From Amphibalanus amphitrite (Eukaryota > Arthropoda > Thecostraca > Balanomorpha > Balanidae): a DNA stretch of 64,000 nt. Below, in pieces: positions 54,838 through 64,000 of the stretch; position 1 is the stretch's first letter; each line of letters starts with the position of its first letter. The stretch covers positions 620,001-684,000 of the forward strand of contig NW_024881586.1 in NCBI RefSeq assembly GCF_019059575.1, written 5' to 3'. A program made the translations under genes and the position numbers. The notes under the pieces are model-generated. The model was not told where the DNA came from. It saw only the letters and a list, made by a program, of their open reading frames with translations, and did no database searches.

Positions 54838-55395
54838 GGGCGACGTTCGATTTTCTCAGAGCCCTGTTCGGGCAGCGCATCCTACTGCAAAATTTTGCAC
54901 CACGCATGCGCAGTAGGGATCTCTCGGGTGCCAGGCTCCGCCCTTCGGCGTATGACGTCACACGTGTGACGTAGGCTCGCGCAAAATCTTTCAGTTTTGC
55001 GCAAGAAGAAAATGGTAGCTGCAGGAGGCGAAAGTGGCGCGGATTAAAGTTTACCCTCATATATTTCTTATTGTATGTGGTTAGTATGGTGTTGTTTTGG
55101 TATCATTATCTTTCTTTTCAGTGGCACATTGCTATTAACCACATTTGAACGCATTTTACTTAGTAACTGAACGAAACACACCAGTCCATACGCGCCACGG
55201 TTCGCCGCGTGTCGCGTGGCCCTCGGCTTTGCGAACCGGCGGAGAGGGGGCGGAGCATGGGCGGAGCCAGGCGGCTGACATCATCGCATGTGTGACCTCA
55301 CACTCAGCAAAATATTTTGCGCGGACCCGAACAGGGCCCAGGTTCAGTTTTTGCCCGTTTCGCTTTGCGTTTCGCTGTCTAAAACGCGTGCTTAG
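54838..55395. repeat. Inverted-repeat element with GGGCGGAGCC boxes
   Basis: AGCCCTGTTCGGGCAGCGC and CTGCAAAATTTTGC near the left recur inverted as GGACCCGAACAGGGCC and GCAAAATATTTTGC near the right, as do CCAGGCTCCGCCC and GGGCGGAGCCAGG. Between them is the perfect 18-bp palindrome ACGTCACACGTGTGACGT (54955-54972). Confidence 0.6.
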
Positions 55396-55424
55396 TTGAA
55401 AAACGTACTTGGAGCCAAACACCT

Positions 55425-55751
55425 TTTGAATAAAAACAGACTATAAATACGGATGGAATGAAAAAGACTATGGGATTGGTAAGTATACGTTGCTTCCATA
55501 TTTGCATAACAAGGCTTTTTTGAATGCCACATGTAGGTACTGTCACTGCCTTGTACTGTCAAACCGAATTAGGTCAATCGTGTTTTCCTCTTCAATAAAA
55601 GGAGCCGGAGTCGCCCCCTTTTTGACGGCTCCGGCTCCGGCTCCGGCTCCAGGCTACCTATAGGTATTGCTTCACGGCTCCGGCTCCGGGCAAAATATGC
55701 CGGCTCCGGCGGCTTCGGCTCCAGCTCCGGCTGCGGCTCCGCACCCTTGCC
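55425..55751. mobile_element. GGCTCC hAT MITE, copy 2 (left end lost)
   Basis: From about 55425 the sequence follows 28270-28542 (TTTGCATAACAAGGC, CTTGTACTGTCAAACCGAA, AAAAGGAGCCGGAGTCGCC) and ends GGCTCCGCACCCTTG, a variant of the other copy's right end. The GGCTCC run is longer. Confidence 0.75.
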
Positions 55752-56429
55752 TTACGTGAGTAAATTGACTTTTACGTAAAAATTGTCTTTCGTTGTAAAC
55801 CGGTAAAATTTGACCTTATTTGACCTTCATGTGACGTCTTAGGTCCTAGAAATATGGTCAAGGAGGTTTCTGTGGTTGCATATATATGACATGTCTCAGT
55901 GGCGAAGCCAGGATTTCATTTCGGCGGGGGGGGGGGTCATCGCCTCCAAAGCGGGCCCCCTAGTGACGTGTGCGGGCCCCCCACCAATTTTTCAGAATCT
56001 CCATATTTCATACGCATTCTGCTGGGCGGGCCCGCTTATCTGCAGTTGCACGATAACCCTGAGCGAGTTTGAATCGGAAAGTTTTGATAGAACAATAGCT
56101 CGGTAATCATCCGGTTGTTCAATTTCCAAGCAAATTGACCACGACAGAAATAGGTATACCTACTGTTACTATGAAGTATGAATTCGTATCTTTTCAGGCC
56201 GAAATGTACCCCTTCCGTAACATGCATTAGCATAGCATATATATGCAAACGGAGCTGTTGCCTGCTTCTGTCGGACAAGATATGATATATGGGTACCCGT
56301 CAAAATTCGTGGAGATTTGGGTCGATATTTGTCCCACAACTGATTTCCTAGAAATCATTACCTTTTCATAAACCATGCACCCTAGGCTGTTCACAGTTGA
56401 AATTATTCAAAAATGCCATTGCGCATGCG

Positions 56430-57045
56430 CGTAAAATGGTCCGTGACCCAGAAAAAATAAAATTTTCTTCTGGGTCACGCATTATCAAACCAGATACGTT
56501 CACTCACCTCATGCGCGATATAACCCCCTTATCGGCAATGACCTTCTCCACACGTAGGCATGTCTTGGGCATGTAGGACTTGCATGTCTTGATGATGTAG
56601 GTGGGCAGAATTTCTCTTCTGGGTCACGATTTTTTCCTGGGTCACGCTAAAATTCGTGACCCAGAAGAAAAAAATGCGTGACCCAGGGGAATGGTTTTTA
56701 CAGTTTTCCGAATATGGCAAGTTTGTTATCGAATACTAATCTCCAAGTACATCTTATCTGGAGTACCTGAGCACGCAGCAACACGACACTGTGATTCTTT
56801 TCGACACTTACCAGCCACAAGCCACAAGGGCGTGTGACCCAGAATAAAGGAATCTTATGGCACGCAGGAAATGATTTCCCCTGGGTTCGCCCAGCCCAAC
56901 TGACAGTTTTCAGTTTCCGCCCCCGCTCTCTGCGCCTTCGCGGGATAGGACCATATGCAAGTCTGCAGACCCTGCTTACCCGGTCCGTAATGCTTTGAAT
57001 GAGGAGCTAAGTACCGTGACCCAGAAACAAACGTGACCCAGAAAA
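56430..57045. repeat. Scattered CGTGACCCAGAA motifs in both orientations
   Basis: CGTGACCCAGAA and its complement TTCTGGGTCACG recur about ten times, often as facing pairs with A/T-rich loops (for example 56443-56480 and 56616-56690). Confidence 0.7.
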
Positions 57046-57745
57046 AAGTTTGCCAAAAACCGTGGGACAGACGTTTTTGCGTTGTGCAGTTTTGCTAAAT
57101 TGTATAACCAAAAAATAAGAATCATGAAGAGAAATTTCAATGTTTTTGCTATTCACAACGCTCCCTCGCGCTCAATTATCTCTAAAAATAACTACACAGC
57201 AGCGCTGTAGATTTTTTTCGCAGGTTGTGGGACAAGCTAAAATACATAGGCACACAAAAGCACGGTTTTGGAAAGATGTCCAATTTTTTTTTTGCCACTT
57301 TGCTGTTGCCTTTTCAATGATTTTTTTCTTCAATCAAATGTCCAAATCTCGCGTACGGACCCGTGTTACGCTGAAATAAGCTCATTTATTGACGTGAGGC
57401 ATTATTGAAATCGTGGGACAGCATATCTCCACGAATTTTGACGGACACCCATATGCACATACTTATGCAGTTCCATGTGCCTGTCCTAAGTAATCTATTG
57501 GCTGCTGTAGTAGATTGTGCCATTATTATTCTTCATTACGTGAATTCGCTCACAAGAAATTTTAACGCGCTCATATGGGACATTTATTGCTTTGGTCCGG
57601 GTTTGTTGTGGTGTGGTAATGTAGTGACGTAGATTCTGTCTGTTACCGAGGTCCCGGCATGGTGTTACTCCATGGTGTTACTTAGCGCGGGGTACGAGAC
57701 TGCAAGTGCAGACCGTTGCACCTAGCGCGCTGAAATTTGCGCAAC

Positions 57746-58761
57746 TTAACCCTATTCGGCTATTCCGGGCGGGGGGGGGGGGCTTTAAGGCCCCCCTTCA
57801 GGTTTTTCTTGTGCCATTGCCAAACGCCGCAAGACTGAAAGCTCAAGCTCGGTGACTTTTCCTAACCATTCATTGCGCACATTTTGACAAAAAAAATTGC
57901 CGGGTCAGGTCAGGTCAGGTCACCAGAGGCGGTTTGATGACCCCACCTCAGAAAAGTTTGCAATCACGCCAGAGCTAGAGTTTTTGACGGATCAATTTCT
58001 TCTCTTTAGGTTTTAGTTAGGGTACCAGTATGTGCAATTTGTTTATCTCAGAATTTTTATATCTGTGACCTGAGGTCAGGCCAGACTCGTGACCTTTACA
58101 TTGCAAGCCTATGGGAAAATATTGAAACGCCTCCTGCTTCGTGTAAACGAGTCAAAACCACCCAATTCTTTCAGTATTATGGAAGATTATCTCATCGGTG
58201 ATGATCCTGGTGCCGCTAATTGACAGGGGCACCGGGAAAGGTCATCTGAGGTCATGTGACGTCATAAATCGCTATTCTGTCAATAAATCACGACATGATG
58301 GTGCTAAAGAGTTGTAAGTGGTACCAAACTGCTCGCCTGGTCAAGGCGCGTCGTTCGGTATGCAGCATGACCATACCCCACAACCTCATTGATGAATGAC
58401 CTGACCTTAACCTCGGGTCAAATTTCAAATTGACCTGTGAAGGTCATCGCATACTTATTTTGCATCGCCTTGACGAGAGAAACAAAAAATGTATTAATTT
58501 TATGTCTCTATGTTTCTTAGTTTAAAATTTATATAGGTAACTAATTCCAAAACATCTTATCGTTGATGACCTCTGGTGACCTCAATATTGACCTGACCTG
58601 AAAATGTTTTATGTAAAAGTTGTATATCTTTAAACGACCTATCAAACGCCGTTTGCCGTTTGTCGCTGCGATGTGTAGTTTTTGAGATCTGAAGGGGGGG
58701 GGGCTGAAAGGGCCCCCCCGCCCAGAATCGAACCTTTCAGAGCCCGCCCGGAATAGGTTAA
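57746..58761 (+). mobile_element. TTAA-flanked element (I)
   Basis: It starts TTAACCCTATTCGGCTATTC and ends CCCGGAATAGGTTAA in inverted form. A G-run follows the left end; G-run and C-run flank the sequence near 58694-58730. Interior rich in AGGTCA/TGACCT. 1016 bp; its own terminal subgroup. Confidence 0.8.
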
Positions 58762-59951
58762 CCTTCCAGGCGGTGGGGGGGAGCATTTTTTTGCCCCCCC
58801 CCCTTTAGTTTTTTCAATATATCTCGAGAACCGCTGCGCCGATCGTCACCAAACTTTCAGTACCCTCCCGGGAGCAGCTAGCGCACATGGTGACCAAAAA
58901 TTTTTCCAAAGGCTATGATAGGTTGGCCGCTAATGACGTCAGAGTGACGTCATTTTTGCCATTTTCGACCCGAAAAAAGGTTTCGCGGGAAGAGCTGTCA
59001 GGCCTACAGGTTTACAGAAAAAGGTTTCAGACATAAAAGGTGTGGAATCAAAAGGGCTACAAAACTGCTATTTCGGTTTTTCGAATTTTTTGGATTTTGA
59101 CCCCAAAAATCAAAAAATATATTTTTTGAATATAATAACCAAAAAATCAAAAAAGTTTTTTGAATTTCGAAAAAAACCGGAATATATGTGATAGTCCCTA
59201 CGCCTTCTATCTACATACCAAATTTGAGATCGATACCTCTTTTTTTGGCCAAGTTATAGCAAAAAAAAAAACTGTTCAAAATTGATGACGTCGAATTTTC
59301 AAACTCAATTTTTAGCAATTCTAGACCTCGTAGCGCAAAACAAAGACCACCATTAGACTCCCCGTGACGAGCTGCATCGAATCGATACCCATTTTATGCA
59401 AAAATATCAACTTTGAAATTTGACCTTTTTTGACCTGACCTTGACCTGACCTCCACCAGAAAGTGACCTAAACCGTACCTGATGGTCTTATAACCAACAC
59501 CATTGAGTTGGAAATGAAAAACTGGCCATAAAACATGCATCGCATAACCTTAGTAAAGTTGGGTTCATGTGGTGACCCTTGGTGACCTTTGGTGACCTGA
59601 CCTGTGACCTGACCTGGTATGACCAGTGACCTCTAATAGCAACATATGTACTAGACAACTGACGCCTTATCGCTGATTTTCGACAAAATGCGTTTTACTC
59701 GGTGTTATAGCGCTTTCCCTAGAAGCCCCGTGAACGGTGAAACACTTTATCTTTGACCTGACCTGTGACGTCATCGGTGACCCCGAGGTCAATGAAATTT
59801 GGTTTCCCTCGGCAAATTTGACAGGGCTATCGAACGCCGTTTGAATTTTCCGGATCCGTTCAGTAGTTTCGGAGATACGGGGGGGGGGCAAAAAAATGCC
59901 CCCCCCCACCGCGCGGAAGGTGGCTGGTAGGCCCACCGCCTGCCGGGTTAA
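58758..59951 (+). mobile_element. TTAA-flanked element (J), sharing a TTAA with I
   Basis: It starts TTAACCTTCCAGGCGGTGGG and ends CCCACCGCCTGCCGGGTTAA; the inverted match is AGGCGGTGGG plus TTAACC. It starts at the very TTAA that ends I. Contains GGTCA clusters near 59425-59640 and A/T-rich filler. 1194 bp. Confidence 0.75.
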
Positions 59952-60559
59952 AGAACAAGGATGGACGACGTGCTTGAGGGGTCTCAGTTCGATCGGGCCG
60001 ATGGTGAGCACATTGCGCGTGTCCAAAAAGTGCAAAATCGCGTCATCGACTTTGCATGTATAAGTCCACCGGGGCCCTTGCCCCACCTACCCGGGGCCCG
60101 GGCCCCTTGCACGATTTTGCATGGCTTGCAAAATCGGGCGAAATGGCTAAATTTGCCCGACACGGGTCCAGTCCCCGTGCAATATCTCGGTAACTGTGGG
60201 CTTAATTACACGGGTTTTGCTGCATAACCTGATAGGTACGTTTGACAATTGAAAATGGCATCGTTGGAAAGAGCATTCAATTTTGTCCAAGATCCAGTCA
60301 TCGCTTTTGCAAGACGAGCAACAGCATTCTTAAAAACATAAATGTTTCAAACCTCTACCTACATGGCAATTCATCGCTGGCTTTCATTTTTCAATAACTT
60401 ACGTCAACCTAGCACCTCGATGCGATGGATATTTTCCCAAACAAAATGTTTAGCCGTCAAAAAGCAATCGACCGAAATGGATACATAACCCACGGACACA
60501 AGACCAACCAAACGCCCACCGATCGAAGATACCCCTTATCCGCGTTGCGGAGCAAGCGG

Positions 60560-60850
60560 GTCACCCTAGCGGGCCCCATCCACCCGGGGGCCGGGCCCCA
60601 TCCACCCGGGGGCCGGGCCCCATCCACCCGGGGCTCCGGGCCCCGTCCACCCGGGGCTCCGGGGCCCATCCACTAGGGGACCCGGGCCCCGTCCACCCGA
60701 GGGCCCGGGTCCCGTTCTCCCAGGGGCCCGGCCCGCGGCCCCATCTACCCGGGGGTCCGGGCTCCGTCCACCCGGGGCCCGGGCCCATCCACCGGGGCCC
60801 TTGCCCCATCTACCCGGGGCCCGGGCCCCTTGCACCTGGGGCCCATGGCC
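60560..60850. repeat. CCCGGG minisatellite, about 20-24-bp units
   Basis: Units such as GGGGGCCGGGCCCCATCCAC repeat about a dozen times with variants. Highly self-complementary. Confidence 0.88.
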
Positions 60851-60924
60851 CCTCACCCGTGGTGTCCCAGTAGGCATTTTTCGAAGCGGGCTCATCCGAT
60901 TTGATAAGGACCTCTTCCCTCCCT

Positions 60925-60926
60925 CC

Positions 60927-61016
<90 letters not shown>
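60925..61016. repeat. CT microsatellite
   Basis: About 90 bases of nearly pure CT repeat with a few CTTT interruptions. Confidence 0.95.
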
Positions 61017-61018
<2 letters not shown>

Positions 61019-61101
61019 ATCCCAGAGCGGGCCCCTGGCAGAAATTTCGGGGGGGGGTCAGCTGACCCTCTGACCCCCCTGGCTGCGCCACTGACATGTC
61101 T

Positions 61102-61948
61102 TCATAAAGACTCGAATACTCACAATTTAACATGCCTTTCCTGACGATTCACGAAAGTGTTTTCTGATTGGTTGAGGCTGACCTCTGTTGTGACGTCACA
61201 GGTCATCATCTATTTAGGTGACTATCCACATGCCAGATCTATCATATACATCATATCCAGACTCATTTTGGAAACTTAGATTTCATTTTTATGACCGACT
61301 TCTCGTCATTGAGAATTGGAACGATTTGACCTTGTTTGACCTCCCTGTGACGTCATAGGTCAAATATCAAGGTCATCGATATCCTATCTTGTGCATCTCG
61401 ATGAGCTCTTTCGAATGTCGTTTGAATTTTTCCGGTCCGGCTATTGGTTCCGGAGACACGACGGAGGGGGACCTTTGCCCCCCCCCCCAACAGGACGTGG
61501 AACCTGCCAGACCTCAACGGCGCGCAGGCTAGAGGTATTGACCAGCGGGATTTGGCATGCCTTGTATCCTTGGCTACAGTGAACTGCGTGACGAAGAAAG
61601 GGTAACCAACCAACTAACTGATGCCCGTGTACCTTTTGCTCTTTTCCGGCAGAATACATACCTAACCGTAAATTCGTTATGTAAGTGCGCGGCCCGCATG
61701 CAGCCACCCTGCCCTGTTTTTGAATTGTGAAATGTCACGCATACCATGCGTAATTTCATAAAATTCCGGCTTGATTCGTGTAATTGGTCTTATTTCCGTT
61801 CCCTGGGCATTCGGCTATAAGATTATTTTCCTAATTCCTGATATCCTAATATAGTAATTCCTAACACCTTTAGGAATCTTTGGCAATTCACAGAGCACAA
61901 GGTATAAGTGCTTATTTAGTTTCCGTTCTCTGGGCACTTTTCTATATT
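61102..61948. other. Repeat remnant and spacer
   Basis: 61320-61500 has TGACC half-sites, the TTTCGAATGTCGTTTGAATT block and a C-run before AACAGGACGTGG, similar to the right part of element J; it is a TTAA-family relic into which hAT-like element 2 may have jumped. The rest shows no gene. Confidence 0.45.
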
Positions 61949-62825
61949 ATTACGAGCGAGCGAGCGCAGCGAGCGAAGTGAGTCTTTTTCAATATAACGG
62001 AAAAATCTCAGTATGAGCGGCCCGGCCCGGCCCGGCCCGGCCCGGCCCGGCCTGTAACGCTTTTGAGAGGCTTATATCTCAGCAACCGCTGGACCGATTT
62101 GCCTGCGGTCTTTTTTGCTGGGTAGCCCCATCCCTTCTACCCCGTTACTTTTGACACATCTCAGTGACCGTCGTGGCACGTGCCACATGAAAAGTCAAGG
62201 GTGTTCAAGCTGTTTCGCAAAAGTAGTGATTTTGAAAGGCTCATATTTCAGCAGCCGCTTGGGCGATTGTCTTGCGGTAATTTTTGTAGGGTAGCTGCAT
62301 CCCTTCTACCAAAGGTCGGGTACTCTTGATCTATGTGAGTGACCCCCACTGCACGTGCAAAATACAAAAAGAAGAGGTGCCAAATTTGTTCCCATTTCAA
62401 TAACTCGGTAATTACTGGGGCGATTTCGCTGAAACTTGGCATACAGGTAGGCACCCACCAGACAATGCATTCCCATATGTTGCGGTTAGGGTGCTACTGC
62501 ACGTGCGCACGTGCAGGGGGCGTTTCCAGATCTCGAGAACGGCTGGGCCGATTGCGCTCAAATTTGGTACACGGTTGGGGACCGGTTAGTAGGGTGCCGT
62601 GCAAAAGTCAGTTTGGACCCCATTTGCACGTGCGCACGTGCAGAATGCCGCTTCCAGATCTCAGGAACGGCTGGGCCGATTGCGTTCAAATTTGGCACAC
62701 CGCTAGCGACCGGTTAGAAGGGTGCTTTGCACAAGCCCCGTTGGAAGTACCCTCTCGCCCTTCCGCACGTGCAGGGCCAACTATCTCGCTCGCTCGTTCT
62801 TCGCCCAAAAGGCGTTTTACTGGTT
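61949..62825 (+). repeat. CACGTG-rich 0.88-kb repeat, copy 2
   Basis: Same ends, CGGCC run, internal repeats and GCACGTGCGCACGTGC palindromes as 39928-40811, with few differences. Confidence 0.9.
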
Positions 62826-62842
62826 ATTTTCCAGCCTGGGTA

Positions 62843-63730
62843 ATTACGAGCGAGCGAGCGCAGCGAGCGAAGTGAGTCTTTTCAATATAACGGAAAAATC
62901 TCAGTATGAGCGGCCCGGCCCGGCCCGGCCCGGCCCGGCCCGGCCCGGCCTGTAACGCTTTTGAGAGGCTTATATCTCAGCAACCGCTGGACCGATTGGC
63001 CTGCGGTCTTTTTTGCTGGGTAGCCCCATCCCTTCTACCCCGTAATTGACTACTTTTGATACATCTCAGTGACCGCCGTGGCACGTGCCACGTGAAAAGT
63101 CAAGGGTGTTCAAGCAGTTTTGCAAAAGTAATGATTTTGAGAGGCCCATATCTCAGCAGCGGCTTGAGCGATTGTCTTGCGGTCATTTTTATAGGGTAGC
63201 TGCATCCCTTCTACCAAAGGTCGGATACTCTTCATCTATGTGAGTGACCCCCACTGCACGTGCAAAATACAACAATAAGAGGTGCCAAATTTGTTCCCAT
63301 TTCAGTAACTCGGTAATTACTGGGGCGATTTCGCTGAAACTTGGCATACAGGTAGGCACCCACCAGGCAATGCATTCCCATGTGTTGCGGTTAGGGTGCT
63401 ACTGCACGTGCGCACGTGCAGGGGGCGTTTCCAGATCTCGAGAACGGCTGGGCCGATTGCGCTCAAATTTGGTACACGGTTGGGGACCGGTTAGTAGGGT
63501 GCCGTGCAAAAGTCATTTTGGACCCCGTTTGCACGTGCGCACGTGCAGAATGCCGCTTCCAGATCTCAGGAACGGCTGGGCCGATTGCGTTCAAATTTGG
63601 TACACCGCTAGCGACCGGTTAGAAGGGTGCTTTGCACAAGCCCGTTGAAAGTACCCTCTCGCCCTTCTGCACGTGCAGGGCTCACTATCTCGCTCGCTCG
63701 TTCTTCGCCGAAAAGGCGTTTTACTGGTTC
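62843..63730 (+). repeat. CACGTG-rich 0.88-kb repeat, copy 3
   Basis: Third copy, 17 bases after copy 2 and in the same orientation; the CGGCC run is one unit longer. Confidence 0.9.
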
Positions 63731-63896
63731 CTAATATCTATAGGAATCGTGGGTAATTCACAGTCTTCTAAAGTCTACCACAAGTGCTTCGCGCTCCCTT
63801 ACTGCATGGACCTATTTCTATGATTGTCCTCGGTCCACATAACCGTGCTTTGGTTACTGTTCAAAATGCTAAAGGAAGCTAAACGAACTGTTTGCT

Positions 63897-64000
63897 TTAA
63901 CCCTCGCCCTGGCAGGGCATTTTTCATAACACGGCCTGGCAGGGGGGATCGATGCGACCCCCCCCCCCCTCGCGATTGGCTCCTATGGCACCTAGAAACA
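63897..64000 (+). mobile_element. Left end of another TTAA element (K), cut by the window edge
   Basis: TTAACCCTCGCCCTGGCAGG is followed within 60 bases by a C-run, matching the CCCTCGCC subgroup. Confidence 0.65.

Larger units (their letters stand above)
55897..61093. mobile_element. hAT-like element 2, 5.2 kb
   Basis: The left end CAGTGGCGAAGCCAGG and the right end (minus strand) CAGTGGCGCAGCCAGG are inverted repeats. ACATGTCT lies outside both (55889-55896 and 61094-61101), an exact 8-bp duplication. It encodes no transposase. The interior holds a GTGACCCAG repeat field, elements I and J, a CCCGGG minisatellite and a CT microsatellite. Ends are related to hAT-like element 1. Confidence 0.9.

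Overview
The window reads as nuclear DNA of an animal, most likely an arthropod and possibly a crustacean; that last step is inference. The evidence is spliced genes with GT/AG introns and AATAAA signals, animal families (NUBP1, SRR1-like, POMK, OGFOD1, ECHS1, a secreted trypsin-fold protease, a sushi/LDLa protein), and a dense load of hAT, Tc1/mariner and I-type LINE elements. Nothing in it looks bacterial or organellar.

Layout: 1-1.9 kb is a 144-bp satellite with a 432-bp higher-order duplication. 3.3-6.0 kb (+) is a two-exon gene for a secreted LDLa/sushi protein. 8.4-10.5 kb (-) holds SRR1-like and POMK genes head to tail, separated by a 74-bp fold-back. 11-20 kb is mobile DNA: TTAA-flanked elements, a 1.9-kb foldback element and a nested insertion stack. 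20.4-21.9 kb (+) is intronless OGFOD1. 23.6-32.8 kb (+) is an apparently complete eight-exon NUBP1 gene whose fourth intron carries a 5.5-kb hAT-like element. 33.5-36.9 kb (+) holds a serine protease and ECHS1. 37.4-38.8 kb is a nearly intact mariner-like transposon. 39.6-46.3 kb is repeats, including a long-arm foldback and an inverted pair of TTAA elements. 47.7-53.7 kb is a LINE with both ORFs open. 54-64 kb is repeats, including a second CAGTGGCG-ended hAT-like element of 5.2 kb with two TTAA elements inside it and three copies of an 0.88-kb CACGTG-rich repeat.

The most striking pattern is a set of at least ten complete non-coding elements (about 0.9-1.2 kb, or longer where interrupted) that start TTAACC and end GGTTAA, carry subterminal G-run/C-run hairpins, and are packed with AGGTCA/TGACCT, the nuclear-receptor half-site, in direct, inverted and everted arrangements. 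The ends fit a piggyBac-like non-autonomous family with TTAA target duplication. They nest in one another, so a relative insertion order can be read.

The genes are housekeeping or secretory and do not form one pathway. NUBP1 works in cytosolic Fe-S assembly, ECHS1 in mitochondrial beta-oxidation, OGFOD1 in ribosomal prolyl hydroxylation, and POMK in glycan phosphorylation in the secretory pathway. All calls come from reading the sequence by eye; no database search was run.
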